Assembly: GCA_024691265.1 (NCBI GenBank)
Contig: JAILNT010000209.1
Coordinates: forward strand, 1-39,624
DNA: 39,624 nt
Source: Treponema sp.
GTDB taxonomy: Bacteria; Spirochaetota; Spirochaetia; Treponematales; Treponemataceae
Direction: 5' to 3'
In this document: one piece after another, positions 1-11,705 of the stretch
Numbering within the stretch: the stretch's first letter is position 1
How the letters are laid out: each line of letters begins with the position of its first letter
Program-made: the position numbers and the translations under genes
Notes under the pieces: model-generated
What the model was told of the DNA's origin: nothing
The model's input: only the letters and a program-made list of their open reading frames with translations
Databases searched by the model: none

Positions 1-25
1 GGGATAAATTAGCAGAAAAAGTTTT

Positions 26-3000
26 TTACTCTTTCTTTAAGTATGCTGTTTCATAAGCATTAGAAGTCTTAAAGGCTACTACAGATTCAACAGTTGCAGG
101 AGTTGCTGTAGAAGGAGAAGCTCCGTCTACAGACTGTACATTCTGTAAAACAGAAGTTGTCTCACTCGTCCAGTTATTACTTGACTCAAGTGAAATTGTG
201 TTTTCCTTGAGGGCGTAATGACCGCTTCCAACTGAAGGAATAATCATGAAGTCCCAAGAAGCAGAACTTGAAGAAGCAGGAGCAGCTGTTCTGTATGCAT
301 ACTTCACAGCATTTGCAGTATTTGCCTTGTTAAGATAAGTCATTGTAGGAACATAACTTTCCCCGTCATAGTATACAGAAATACTACCGTATGAAAGAGA
401 ACCATTATCGTCAACAACTTCTTCACTAGCAAAGTTATAGCTGCCTGAAGAATATTTTCCGAAGAGATAACACATCTCGCCATCTTCATTGTTGTACATA
501 ATATGAATATTGTTAGCTCCATCAATCTTCATGCTTACCTCTCCAGAACAAGTTTTTCCAGTAGAAATTCTCGTCCACTGACTTGCAAGCGAAGGCTCGC
601 TAGAAGAAGCTACAGCAACACGAAGCTCTGAATTATTACCGTCATAATAAGCAACTACAGGATAGCCCTCTGTTGTTACATCTATTGCAGCAGAAGAACC
701 TGCAGAAGAAGACTGGTCATCTGCAGCAGAGAAAGAAGTTAAATCAGCAGTTGCTTCTCCTCCAACAACATTCATATCACCCTTATAAATAGTCGCTGTA
801 ATACTACCAATATTGTCACTTGTTAAGAAGCTAACGGCTTTATCCCAACCAATTGTCGCAGCACTACCATTATCATCTGTACCAGATACAGCCGTAATAG
901 TTCTAAGCTCAATCTTGTAAGAACCATTAGTATTCAAAAGAATTGCTACAGTATCTCCTACTTCAGGATTCAAAGCACCATCATAGAAACTTAACCCACT
1001 ATAAGAAAGTGAAGTTGTACTATAACTATTTGCAGAAGTGATATTGGTATTTATTACAAAAATTTCTGTAGAATAAACAGCACTATTGCGATATGTTCTA
1101 GCTTTAGACGCATCACCTATATCATCTTTGGAAACTGCGGAATGAATGTAATCAAAACTTGCAAGAACATTGTTGTATACATTCACAACTTCCTTATATG
1201 TTTTTCCTGCTGTTACACCACTGACAGTATTACTCTGTGTAAATGTGTGCAACCTATCCTGTCCAGTATAGCCACCGTCAAGGACAACCCAACCATTTAT
1301 AGCTCCACTGTTATAATTAAATTTGCTTTCATCACTTATATCTACTACTGAATATTTGAGGCTTTCAGAAACATTGTCATACCAGATATTGTGCAAATAG
1401 TTACCATAACGGGCAGATTGAGGATTCTCGAACGAACCGAGGCGACGATTTACGTCATAGCTTTCAAGGCTATAGTACGATGTTTTGTTGCCGCTAGAAT
1501 CCAGATTGAATGTCGGGTTTCCATCAACAGTTGCCGTATATCCTGAATATGATGTTGAATTCGTCATAAAATCAGACGGCAAGTTGATTGAGCCTGAACC
1601 ACCGACAATATGAGTACTAGACATACCGTTTCTACCGAATGTACCACCCGAACCCTGATGTTCAGGAATGAATGTTATGTTGGCACCACCACTAGTTCCT
1701 TTCTGGTCAAATGCGATTCCTGTATAAACAGAAGGCTGATCATAGCATCGGAATACGGCAGATGAAATTCCACCCAAGCCCTTGTTTATCATTATGTTCG
1801 AATTCGACTGAGCAGCCCATGACGCATAGAGATTTCCATCTTTGTCGGCAGTCATTACCGGCTGCTGAAGCTCTGCACCGTCGCTAGTATTGTTGAAGTA
1901 ATTACCAAGATTCCATACGCTCAAATATCTATTATCTGCTGCAGTGTATTTTGTAGAACTTCCTCCCATCTTGAATTCTTCAGAATTATAAGCTTCACTA
2001 TCAGAATTACTGTTATTCAAAGATGAAGTTCCACATGTTACAGTCAAAGCCCCGGAACGAGCAGGCACAGTCATTGTAAATGAAGCCCTTGCTGTTGCAG
2101 AACTATTTGTAGCAGTATAAGAAGTTTCTGTATTATTAGAACCTACAGTCCATGTACCTGCTGTTCCAAAATTAAAGCCTTCAACAGTAAGAGTTTCACC
2201 CTCTGCAACTGCATAACGACCGATATAAGAACGATTCATTGTACCGCCAGAAATTGTATCTTCTCTTGTAATATCTGTGATATATGGAACTACACTAATT
2301 TTATAGTAATTAGTTTTTGTGTCAGAACTTGTTTGTGTACTGCTTGCATCACTTTCAAGAGCAGAATCTGAAACAGTCTTTGCCTGTGTTGCTTTTACAG
2401 CAATAACCTTGCTTGAAGCATTTCCAAAATATGCAGTATCAAGCAATAAAGTCCAGTTTGCAGTGTGTCCGCTCTGGCTAATCTCTCCATCATCTTCAAC
2501 AGTTAAATTATAACCGTTGCTTGAAAGGTCGCCATCAGAAGACCAGCTAGCAGATTTTGCTGTATAGCTACTTGTCGCTATATTTTCCCCAGCATAAGAA
2601 ATAGTTACAGAAGCAAGTCTCTGGTCATCATATATACTACCTGTTAGTTTTACTACACCTGAAACAGAAGGAATTGTTCCAAGGTCTATATGACCCATTG
2701 CTGTACTATCATTGTAATAAATAGAATTATCAGATGAACTTGTCCAGTAGAATGGATTTATAGAGCTTGTAGGATTAACTTCGTCAACAACATCAATTAT
2801 AAAGTCACTTACATAAAGAACACAGTTCTGGCTGTCTTTTCCCTGTGTTTTTTCTTCTGTAGCGTCCCAGAATGTAAATGACATTTGCTTTCCGCTGCCG
2901 TCTGTAGTAGATGAAAGCTCATCTTCAGAACTTACACCTGCAACCGTTGTGCTATCAAGAATAAAGCCATACATAGAATAGCTCATTCCATAATTTGTAA

Positions 3001-6000
3001 CATAATTTGAATTGTATGCAGCATCAGTGAAAGTTACAGAATTGCTATCAGAGAATGCAACTGTTGCACTAGTTGAACTAATAGAAGAAAGTGAAACGTC
3101 ACTATCAAGCAGAGCATCTCCGCTTCCTTCTACAGGACTTGTAGTTGTTGAACTTGCATCTTGCTTGAATACCATCTTCAAGCCATTATTACCGCCTGTA
3201 AACTCTCCAATAACAGCAAGTTTATCTTTAATAGCAAAGGCTGAATCATATCCATAGCTACTAGCTGCTGTTTTAAGAGTATTTGTTGAAGAATATTCGT
3301 TAGAAGAATCTACACTCATTGCATAGCCCTGGAATTCAGAAAGTGACCATGAATCATCACCATTCAAATCTGTTCCAAGATAAACTTTTGCAAGGCGAGG
3401 AACATTATTTACAATTTCCGCACTCTGAACATATTGAGAAACATTACCAGCTTCATCAAATGCAAGAATTACAAGGGAAACAGGACCGTCTGCCATATTG
3501 CCGGAATGAATTGAAGCTGTCCATGACCATGAAGAACCAGAACTCTTGAATGTTTCAGGCATTCCGTCTCCATCGTCTGTTGTTGAGAAATTCCATGAGA
3601 AGCCATTATTATAGCTTGCAGTAGCAGCTTCTGTTGTAGCATCAATAACCTGAGCATAAGGGAAAGCGGCTGTAGTTGCAGTTCCGTCTGTTGCAGAAGC
3701 AAATGTAACCTTACCAGTACTGCTATCGATTGCAGTAATTACACGGTAAAGACCTCCGATATAAATAAGTCCACCATTTCTTATATGGCTGTTACCTGTA
3801 ATATCTTCTGAATTTGAAGGGGTAAAGCTTGTTGTATCTTCCTGACTTCCTTCAATTCCGCTCTTTCCGTACATATAATAACTTGAAGAATCTTGTGTTA
3901 TTTCAAAACTATCAAGATTATCTTTTATAATTTCCTTGCTAGAAGAAAGCATAGGATCAAGAATGCACTCATTTCCAGAAGTTAAAACATCATCTTCACC
4001 ACGCATAAAGTAGAATACAATCTTTTCTACTCCAGAACCTGTATCTGTTGAAGTTCCGCTAATCTTATAAGAGAAATTAGAATCTTCAATATCTGTTCTT
4101 GTTGAAGCAGAAGCAAATGCTTCATCATTACCCTTTATAGAAGAAAGAGTTGGAGCCTCATTATCAATATAAAGAGAATAAGTTGCTGTTGAAGAATGTG
4201 CAGTACCACTTGTTGAATTATCATAGGCTTCAACAGTATATGTTACGCTTGAAGATGATTTATCTACTGGAATATAAATTATTGCAGTATTAGCAGTAGA
4301 TGAAGAATCCACATAATAATCAGTATTTACAGTAAGCTTAGAAGAATTCTTTTTTACTGAAATTGTACTTGTATCTATTCCAGATTCATCTGTAAATGTA
4401 GAAACAATATACCAGTCACCTTTCAAATACATTCCTGATGTATAAGAATTTGTTGCAGATGCTGTTGCATTTGTAAAGCTTGTTCCATCTGTATAGCTTG
4501 AGCCGTTATCATATTGAGCCAAAATAGAGCTATAAGTTGGAGCATTCTTATCAATATATATTGTATAAGAGCTAGACCAGGCACCAATTTTTCCAAGAGC
4601 ATTAACAGCACAAGCCCTTACTCTTATCTCTCTTATATCGTCACTATCGTCATCATCAGGGTCAAGACCATTATTTGTATTAATGCTTATATTCCATGAA
4701 GAAGAAGACTTTGAAGCCTTTATACCCCACCAGTTACTACTAGTTGTTTCACTAGTCCAGCCTGTTATTTCAGTTACATCAGAATTATTAGACTGAACAT
4801 TTGTTAAAAGACTTTCAGCATCAACAATAGTATATCCGTCAGCACAAGATTCAAGATAAGTTGAATCATCAGAATCGAAAGAACCGTCATTGTCGTAATC
4901 TATCTGAAGATAAACAGAATCAACTGTAGTAGTTCCGCTTGGAATTTCTATAGCACCAGAAAGTCTTATTGTACCACTTAATGTGATGTAAGATTTTCCA
5001 GAATCATAATCATCTTCAGTAGGATAAGTAAAGGTTGTTACAGGCTTATCAGCATCAGGATTATGCTTCAAGCTAGACTTTAGAATACTTGCATTTCCAA
5101 GAGCATCTTTTGCCCTGAAATATACAGGTATTGTATATATACCGTCTGAATAAGAGCTGTAATAACTATCACTATCATAATTTTCAAGACTTGGGTTACT
5201 AGAAGAATCCAATACAAATTCCCACTGTAAAACAGAAGTTGTTTTTGTATTTCCACCCCAGAAACCTGTTCCTGAGCTAAGAGCCAAAAGTTCTGTATCG
5301 CTTAAAGCCTGCTGTTCAGTTGTAGGAATCATGTATTCAATAGACTCTACAGTTGAACCACCTGTATCAGTAGAAGAACCTACAAGACTTATACTGCCTG
5401 TAACCTCTTCAGAAGAAGATGGGCTTGTGAGATTAATTGTAGGACCTGTATTATCCAACATGAATGTGAAAGAGTTACTTCCAGAAAGTCCACTATTATC
5501 ATAAGAAGTTACTTTTACTGTAATAGAACCCGTTGTAAATGAGCTTAAAGGAATATCCCTTATATACCAGCTTGCAGAAGTTGAGCTTGTTGTAGTGTCG
5601 AATTCATCGCTATCAACTGTATAAGATGAATAATCTGTGTCTGCAATCGTTGAAGCTGTTGTATAATACAAAACACTATCTGTACTTGTACTTGAAGTTA
5701 AAGTTGCAATAATGCCGGCAATACCGTTTGCATCACTAGCAGTTATCTTAAAGTCAACAGTATTTGTATCTCCACCAAGAACAAGACCTGTAGAAATAGA
5801 AGTTGAAACTTCTTCATTATCTACTGTTGTAACATAAACCGCACTGTCTACAGTAGGAGAATTACTGTCGGCATTGTAATTCAAAGCATCCGTATTATCC
5901 ACAGTAGACGTATCAGCAGAAAGATAAAGATAAGGAACATACTTTACAGTATAACTTGTTGAATCCTCTGCGGTAACGCTTTCAGCTTCTTTTCCTGTAT

Positions 6001-9000
6001 AGAACACAGCACCGTTATTATCTACTACATAGAAATATACAGTATGTGCTCCATCGTTTGTATCATAAGGAGTGAAAGTCCATTCACCAGTAGAGCTATC
6101 AAATGTTGTTATATCATAAGAAGCAGAAGCTACGGCAACCTTAGTTGTTATAGTTGTTCCGCTTGTTTCACTTGTAACAGAGCTTGAATCAATAGCTGTA
6201 AGCTGACTTGTTGTTGCAATAAATGTAGTTACAACAGAATTGTCAGAAGAATCATCATCTGAAATACTACCAGAAATTTGAGCATTTTCACCATTCTTTA
6301 AAACATAGCTATCATTATAACTAGAAAGGCTTGTTACCTTTATTGTAGGTCGGTCTGAATCCTGCTTTGTTATAACAGTTTTACTTGCAGTTCCTTCATT
6401 TCCAGCCTTATCAGTCATAGTAAGCCTAAATGTTACAGAGCTTCCATCACTAACTTTTGTTGTATCAAATACACTAGAAGTCCATGAATAGCTTGTAGAA
6501 CCGTCTGTAATAGAATATTCTTCAACTTCTTCACTGCTATCATCAAGAAGCTTTATCACTGTCCAGCTTGAAGAATCAGAAACATCTCCTGTTGTATATT
6601 CAAGCTTTATCTTACTAAGATTTGTATCTTTTGCAGTTCCTGTCAAAGTAAGGTCTTTATTAACCTGAATGCCATCTGTTGAAGAATCTGCATCTGTTAT
6701 AGTGCTAAATGAACCTGTTGGAGCTGTTGTATCATATTCCAAAGAGAAAAGATTTACATTTGTAGCATTTCCAACATTATCACTAACAGTTACGGCAACC
6801 GTCCCTGTTGAGAAATTAGCCTTTGGAATTACAAGAGTCCATGTACTATCTTCTTTTGTTGCTTTTACAGAACTATCTGTTTTTAATACAACACTTCCAA
6901 TTCCTGAAGAAACTTTTGAATCAGAATCAGCAGAAAGAGTCTGTTCTGTGTCGCTTGCTGTAAGCTTAACAGTAACAGATTCTGTACTGCTATTTACATA
7001 TTTTACAAATGAAGAAGAAAGACTTGTTTCATCATCTACAGATACAAGCTCAATATTATCAGAATCAGGAGCCTGAGAATCAAAATAAGCAACTAAAGAA
7101 GATGTCCAATATGTAATATTTCCTGCAGTATCTGTTGCACGGAAATAAATATAATTCTTTGCATAATCGCTTGAAAGAACTGCTGTTGCAGAACCATTCC
7201 ATGCAGTAGATGAAGAAGAACTTGAAGAGGACATTGTACTCCAGCTTCCGCTTTCATCATAACTAGCTTTTGTAGATACCTGATATTCTACAGAAGAAAT
7301 ACCACTAGTTGCATCTGTTACACCAGCTCTAATTGTTACAGAAGAATTCTTATACCAAACACGAGTTACAGTTTCATCGTTTTCAGTAGCCTCATCTGTA
7401 TAAGTATAAGCTGTAGTTGTTATTGTTGGAATAAGACTACTTGAAGATACACTTGAACTATCAGTTGAATCATAAGCAGTTGTTCCAAATACAGGAGCTA
7501 CAGTATCTATTGTAACTGACCGAGTAAGCTCTTTTGTTTTAAAAGCTACATCAGTAGCCGTAATTGTAAAGTCATAGCTTCTATCAGAAAGATTAAGTTT
7601 ACTTAAATCAAGCGACCAGTTATAGTCACTTGGTTCCGATGTTGCAGCAGTAAGACTTATAAGAGAATCTTCATCACTACTGCTTAAAGTTTGATTATTA
7701 CCATCTGCATCAGTGTAAGAAACAGAAATAGAAGCTAATTCATTAGTATCCCATGCTTTTCCAGTAAGAGTAATAGCTTCATTTGTAGTTACGCTTGCAC
7801 TATGACTTTCAGTTAAATTTGGAGCTGCTGTATCATATACAAAGCTCACAGTATCAGAAGTTGTTTCATGACCAAGATAATCTGTTGCAACTACATAAAT
7901 TTCAAAAGCACCCTCGCTATCTCCTAATGAAAGATTTTCAACTTTCCATGAAATATCACTACCAACAGTAGAAGAAAGAGTAACTTCCTCGCCGTCGTAT
8001 AATTTTGTACCAGATTTTGTAAGAGTATATTTTAAGCTCTTTATGCCAGAACCTTCTTCTGTGAAGGTTCCCTGTATTGTTTTTGTTGTAGAAGAAACAA
8101 TTTCATCTGCAGAAGGGCTTATAATACTAACTACAGGAGCTGTTGTATCAACAACTAAAGTAAATGTATAGCTTGTACTTCTTCCAGCCTTATCTGTTAC
8201 AGTTAAAGTATAAACATAGCTTCCATCTGTAGAACCATCATTTACAATTTCCCATGTATTATCAGAAAGTGTAAGTTCTGTTTCTTCATTGTTTAATGTA
8301 TAACTAATCTTAGAAAGATAAGTTTCTGTTACTTCTCCAGAGAAAGTAACTTTACCAGTTGAATAATATTTTTCGCCAGATTCAACGGTCGTATCAGTTA
8401 AGGCATTTACATCACTATCATATAATTTTACACCAGTGTCAGGCGTCATAGTAATTGTTGAAGAAGGAGTATCCATATCAACTGTAATAGCTTTTGATGT
8501 TGTTGTGGAATTTCCTGCAACATCAGTTGCTACAAAAGAAACAGTATGTTCACCTGCTGTTGTAATTTCAGATAAATCTACACTTGCAGACCAAGTTCCC
8601 TTACTTGTATTCATAGAAACCTGAGTAGCATTACTAGTATCTGTATCAATATAATATTTTATGCTTTCAATTCCACTTACTGTATCAGACATAGTTCCTG
8701 TAAATGAAATTGATTCTGCATCATCTCCACCTTTTTTATAAACAGCAGTGTTGTTTGTAACAATATCTGCACTTCCATCTATTGTAGATAATTTTATAAT
8801 AGGAGCCGTTGTATCAACATAATAACTAATAGAATATGTACTTGCTTGTCCGTAAGCATCTGTTGCCGTATAAACAACAGAATAATTACCATCAGCTTCT
8901 GGAACAGTTATTTTATCAGTAAGATTAAATGTAGTTGAATCATCTTCAGACTCTGTAACAGAAAGAGTACTTGTACCATCACCAGAAGAAGTTACAGTTA

Positions 9001-11590
9001 AACCTCCACTTCCATCTGTTATGGTTGCAGAAACGTCAAAACTAGAACTATATGTATTTCCGCTTGAAGGAGTTACATTACTGAATTCAGGTGCTCCGTC
9101 ATCAATAGCAACAGCAAATACAGAATCTTTAAGAGTTGCATAAGATGTTTCATTTGCTGTATCGGTAACAACAAATTTCAAATCATATAAAGCTTCAGAA
9201 AGAGAAGCAGAAGCAGAAGCAAAAGAAACATTAGAAAGAGAATATGAAGTTGAATTTATATTTTCCTTTGTAAATAAAGCTTTATATTCACTGTCAGCTT
9301 CAGAATGCTTTTTGTAATAAATTACAACAGAACTTATTCCGTCATCATCTGTAACTGTTCCTAAAAGTTGATTATTGCTTTTTGTTCCAAAAATATTTGT
9401 TACAGAAACATTTGAATCAGCATAAGCGGCTTTTATACCAGCTGCATCAGTAATTTCTTTATTTGCATTACTCAAAGTTACGCTAGGAGCATCTGTAGAC
9501 TGGTCAAGCTTGTAAGAACCTGTATAGCTTCCTGTATTTCCAGCCTTATCAGTTGCAGAAACTGTAAGAGTAAGAGTATCACCGTCATTAAAAGCAGTTG
9601 TATCTATACTAGAAGCAGAGAAAGTATAACCTGATGTTAAACTTTCAGAACTAGAATTACCGCTTGCATCTTTTAAAGTGTAGCTCACAGAAGTTATTCC
9701 AGATAAATCACTTATAGTTCCATTAAAATTGATTTTTCCGTTAAGACAAATAGAACTATTTCCATCTGAATCCGTAACAGTAACATAAGGAGTCAAACTT
9801 GAAAGGCTGACTTCAGGAGCTGTCGTATCAAGATGAATAGAACGGGAAGCTTCTGCAGAAGTATTATTACTAGAATCAGTTGCAGAAATAGCGATTGTAT
9901 AAAGATAATTTACATCAGAATTATCTGCTGTAAATTCATGATAGCCAGAACCCTTTGTAATATCCAATGTCCATGCATAATCATCAGAATAACTTGCAGT
10001 TGTGCTGCCTGTTATTGTTGAATAAGCAGAAGGAACAGTGCTTGAATCTTCACTTGTAATAGTAAGAGTATAATTTACAGTAACATCATCTTCACCAGAA
10101 GCCGGAACTGCAGTACCTGTAAAGGTAAGACCTGCGGTTGTGTTTATATAAGAAAGAGAAGCAGGGCTTTCAATCTTTACTGTTGGAGGATTACCAGAAG
10201 CACTTAATTTAAAGCCGTAATAACCAGAATTAGGCTCTAAATCCAAACTTCCAGTATCTTCACCAGAAATAAGAATTAAATATGTACTTCCTTCTGCAAG
10301 TTCTGTTGGTAAAGTAAGAGACCATGTATAGCTTTCTACAGAACCAGAAGAATAAGAAGAATTATTTGCAAAATTGTAAACAGGGAAATCTGTGCTTACT
10401 TCATGGTCATCTGTTGCAGCAAAAGATTCTGGGTCAGCAACTATATTTTCTATTTCTTCACTGCTTTCACTTCCTGTAACCTTATACCAGTAAGCTTTTA
10501 ATGTTGCAGGCTTAATATAATTACCATCTGCACCAGGGCTTACTGTAACAGTAACTTTCTGACCAGAAACTGCAGAAAGATTAGCAAGAGCAGACATATT
10601 TGCAGCAGAATAACCGGCAATAGCGTATGTAGGACTTGCATTTTTATCAAGTGTGAAATATGTTCCAGTCTGTTCTATGCTTGCAAGCTTAGTTTTAACT
10701 TCCGCAACTTCTGATTCACTAAGAGATTCTGTAGAGCAATCATAAGTTCCGTTAATAATTTCCATAAGCTCTGTAACAGTAACGCTTGAAAGCAAGCTAT
10801 CTTCACTATAATCATCATATAAATAGCAACTTGTAGACTGATTACCAGCTTCATCTGTTAATGTTATTTCACAATAATAAGGGCTTGTCTGTGCATCATC
10901 AGCAGAACCATAAATAGAATTATAGTTATCATAGATAGTACCTGTACTGCTATCAGAATATTTTGCAATTACAACACTTGTACCGCCGGCTGTGCTTACA
11001 TTTGTGCTTGTATAAGAACCGTATTCAACAGATTTATCTGCATTATATACAGCAACTTCCATTTGTGAGATTGTATGGTCATCTGCTATCTCACCTGTAA
11101 TTTTGAAAGTTTTTCCGTATGCAGTAGGATTAGAAGAATCAACAGAAGCAGGGCTCTTCAATATGAAAACAGGGGCTGTATTATCTATTTCAAATTTGCG
11201 TGAAACTTCACCTGAAGAACGACCTGAACCATCATAAGCTGTAATAGTTGCAGTCCATTCACCATCTTCAAGGTCACCTTTCTTAAAATCATAAGACCAG
11301 GTATTCCCCTTTATAGAAGCGTAAATTGCGTCTTTTGTATATGTAACGGAATTAGAAAGACTTGCATAACTTAATATAATTTTTACAGAAGTAACGCCTG
11401 TATCATCGTCACAACTTCCGGCAAGAGAAAAATCACCGCTTATAACAGAATTAAGTTCAACGGAAGTAATACTTAAAGTAGGAGATTCTGTATCAACTTC
11501 ATCTCCAAGACCAACTTCACAGGCAGAAAATACCAATGAAACAAGAGCAATAAGTATTGGTAAAACAAAAACTTTTTTAAGACCATACAT
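26..11590 (-). CDS. Giant Ig-repeat surface lipoprotein
   Basis: A protein of about 3,854 residues. It begins with a positively charged stretch, a hydrophobic helix and Ser-Ala-Cys (Cys24), a relaxed lipobox of the spirochaetal kind, so it should be exported and lipid-anchored. Most of the chain is bacterial Ig-like modules joined by variants of Asp-Thr-Thr-Ala-Pro; I count at least 16 such junctions. The body is very rich in Ser and Thr, including a run of eight Ser near residue 1458. Around residues 3100-3200 there is an IPT/TIG-like segment, then to the end a propeller-like region with repeated Ala-Tyr-Tyr-Asp and Ile-His-Ile-Met-Tyr type strands. Start: an AAGGGG ribosome site at 11600-11605 lies 9 nt before the ATG at 11590; the ATG at 11596 is only 3 nt away. 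It is the second gene of an operon with the gene at 11706. A role as adhesin or surface scaffold is inferred; no catalytic motif was recognised. Confidence 0.85.
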   Translation of the reverse strand: MYGLKKVFVLPILIALVSLVFSACEVGLGDEVDTESPTLSITSVELNSVISGDFSLAGSCDDDTGVTSVKIILSYASLSNSVTYTKDAIYASIKGNTWSYDFKKGDLEDGEWTATITAYDGSGRSSGEVSRKFEIDNTAPVFILKSPASVDSSNPTAYGKTFKITGEIADDHTISQMEVAVYNADKSVEYGSYTSTNVSTAGGTSVVIAKYSDSSTGTIYDNYNSIYGSADDAQTSPYYCEITLTDEAGNQSTSCYLYDDYSEDSLLSSVTVTELMEIINGTYDCSTESLSESEVAEVKTKLASIEQTGTYFTLDKNASPTYAIAGYSAANMSALANLSAVSGQKVTVTVSPGADGNYIKPATLKAYWYKVTGSESSEEIENIVADPESFAATDDHEVSTDFPVYNFANNSSYSSGSVESYTWSLTLPTELAEGSTYLILISGEDTGSLDLEPNSGYYGFKLSASGNPPTVKIESPASLSYINTTAGLTFTGTAVPASGEDDVTVNYTLTITSEDSSTVPSAYSTITGSTTASYSDDYAWTLDITKGSGYHEFTADNSDVNYLYTIAISATDSSNNTSAEASRSIHLDTTAPEVSLSSLTPYVTVTDSDGNSSICLNGKINFNGTISDLSGITSVSYTLKDASGNSSSESLTSGYTFSASSIDTTAFNDGDTLTLTVSATDKAGNTGSYTGSYKLDQSTDAPSVTLSNANKEITDAAGIKAAYADSNVSVTNIFGTKSNNQLLGTVTDDDGISSVVIYYKKHSEADSEYKALFTKENINSTSYSLSNVSFASASASLSEALYDLKFVVTDTANETSYATLKDSVFAVAIDDGAPEFSNVTPSSGNTYSSSFDVSATITDGSGGLTVTSSGDGTSTLSVTESEDDSTTFNLTDKITVPEADGNYSVVYTATDAYGQASTYSISYYVDTTAPIIKLSTIDGSADIVTNNTAVYKKGGDDAESISFTGTMSDTVSGIESIKYYIDTDTSNATQVSMNTSKGTWSASVDLSEITTAGEHTVSFVATDVAGNSTTTSKAITVDMDTPSSTITMTPDTGVKLYDSDVNALTDTTVESGEKYYSTGKVTFSGEVTETYLSKISYTLNNEETELTLSDNTWEIVNDGSTDGSYVYTLTVTDKAGRSTSYTFTLVVDTTAPVVSIISPSADEIVSSTTKTIQGTFTEEGSGIKSLKYTLTKSGTKLYDGEEVTLSSTVGSDISWKVENLSLGDSEGAFEIYVVATDYLGHETTSDTVSFVYDTAAPNLTESHSASVTTNEAITLTGKAWDTNELASISVSYTDADGNNQTLSSSDEDSLISLTAATSEPSDYNWSLDLSKLNLSDRSYDFTITATDVAFKTKELTRSVTIDTVAPVFGTTAYDSTDSSSVSSSSLIPTITTTAYTYTDEATENDETVTRVWYKNSSVTIRAGVTDATSGISSVEYQVSTKASYDESGSWSTMSSSSSSSSTAWNGSATAVLSSDYAKNYIYFRATDTAGNITYWTSSLVAYFDSQAPDSDNIELVSVDDETSLSSSFVKYVNSSTESVTVKLTASDTEQTLSADSDSKVSSGIGSVVLKTDSSVKATKEDSTWTLVIPKANFSTGTVAVTVSDNVGNATNVNLFSLEYDTTAPTGSFSTITDADSSTDGIQVNKDLTLTGTAKDTNLSKIKLEYTTGDVSDSSSWTVIKLLDDSSEEVEEYSITDGSTSYSWTSSVFDTTKVSDGSSVTFRLTMTDKAGNEGTASKTVITKQDSDRPTIKVTSLSSYNDSYVLKNGENAQISGSISDDDSSDNSVVTTFIATTSQLTAIDSSSVTSETSGTTITTKVAVASASYDITTFDSSTGEWTFTPYDTNDGAHTVYFYVVDNNGAVFYTGKEAESVTAEDSTSYTVKYVPYLYLSADTSTVDNTDALNYNADSNSPTVDSAVYVTTVDNEEVSTSISTGLVLGGDTNTVDFKITASDANGIAGIIATLTSSTSTDSVLYYTTASTIADTDYSSYTVDSDEFDTTTSSTSASWYIRDIPLSSFTTGSITVKVTSYDNSGLSGSNSFTFMLDNTGPTINLTSPSSSEEVTGSISLVGSSTDTGGSTVESIEYMIPTTEQQALSDTELLALSSGTGFWGGNTKTTSVLQWEFVLDSSSNPSLENYDSDSYYSSYSDGIYTIPVYFRAKDALGNASILKSSLKHNPDADKPVTTFTYPTEDDYDSGKSYITLSGTIRLSGAIEIPSGTTTVDSVYLQIDYDNDGSFDSDDSTYLESCADGYTIVDAESLLTNVQSNNSDVTEITGWTSETTSSNWWGIKASKSSSSWNISINTNNGLDPDDDDSDDIREIRVRACAVNALGKIGAWSSSYTIYIDKNAPTYSSILAQYDNGSSYTDGTSFTNATASATNSYTSGMYLKGDWYIVSTFTDESGIDTSTISVKKNSSKLTVNTDYYVDSSSTANTAIIYIPVDKSSSSVTYTVEAYDNSTSGTAHSSTATYSLYIDNEAPTLSSIKGNDEAFASASTRTDIEDSNFSYKISGTSTDTGSGVEKIVFYFMRGEDDVLTSGNECILDPMLSSSKEIIKDNLDSFEITQDSSSYYMYGKSGIEGSQEDTTSFTPSNSEDITGNSHIRNGGLIYIGGLYRVITAIDSSTGKVTFASATDGTATTAAFPYAQVIDATTEAATASYNNGFSWNFSTTDDGDGMPETFKSSGSSWSWTASIHSGNMADGPVSLVILAFDEAGNVSQYVQSAEIVNNVPRLAKVYLGTDLNGDDSWSLSEFQGYAMSVDSSNEYSSTNTLKTAASSYGYDSAFAIKDKLAVIGEFTGGNNGLKMVFKQDASSTTTSPVEGSGDALLDSDVSLSSISSTSATVAFSDSNSVTFTDAAYNSNYVTNYGMSYSMYGFILDSTTVAGVSSEDELSSTTDGSGKQMSFTFWDATEEKTQGKDSQNCVLYVSDFIIDVVDEVNPTSSINPFYWTSSSDNSIYYNDSTAMGHIDLGTIPSVSGVVKLTGSIYDDQRLASVTISYAGENIATSSYTAKSASWSSDGDLSSNGYNLTVEDDGEISQSGHTANWTLLLDTAYFGNASSKVIAVKATQAKTVSDSALESDASSTQTSSDTKTNYYKISVVPYITDITREDTISGGTMNRSYIGRYAVAEGETLTVEGFNFGTAGTWTVGSNNTETSYTATNSSATARASFTMTVPARSGALTVTCGTSSLNNSNSDSEAYNSEEFKMGGSSTKYTAADNRYLSVWNLGNYFNNTSDGAELQQPVMTADKDGNLYASWAAQSNSNIMINKGLGGISSAVFRCYDQPSVYTGIAFDQKGTSGGANITFIPEHQGSGGTFGRNGMSSTHIVGGSGSINLPSDFMTNSTSYSGYTATVDGNPTFNLDSSGNKTSYYSLESYDVNRRLGSFENPQSARYGNYLHNIWYDNVSESLKYSVVDISDESKFNYNSGAINGWVVLDGGYTGQDRLHTFTQSNTVSGVTAGKTYKEVVNVYNNVLASFDYIHSAVSKDDIGDASKARTYRNSAVYSTEIFVINTNITSANSYSTTSLSYSGLSFYDGALNPEVGDTVAILLNTNGSYKIELRTITAVSGTDDNGSAATIGWDKAVSFLTSDNIGSITATIYKGDMNVVGGEATADLTSFSAADDQSSSAGSSAAIDVTTEGYPVVAYYDGNNSELRVAVASSSEPSLASQWTRISTGKTCSGEVSMKIDGANNIHIMYNNEDGEMCYLFGKYSSGSYNFASEEVVDDNGSLSYGSISVYYDGESYVPTMTYLNKANTANAVKYAYRTAAPASSSSASWDFMIIPSVGSGHYALKENTISLESSNNWTSETTSVLQNVQSVDGASPSTATPATVESVVAFKTSNAYETAYLKKE

Positions 11591-11705
11591 ACGCATAAAC
11601 CCCTTCACTACAAATAGCATTTTATAAATAAACAAGCGTGATAAACTCTCTACTTTCTATAACTCTTGTTTTATATTTTTATATATTTTCTATAATTAAT
11701 ATCTT

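Noticed and set aside
26..11590. CRISPR-like or minisatellite repeats in the giant lipoprotein gene
   Set aside because: The recurring short DNA words come from the repeated Ig-module linkers (Asp-Thr-Thr-Ala-Pro, Asp-Lys-Ala-Gly-Asn) and serine codons; spacing is irregular and the reading frame is continuous.
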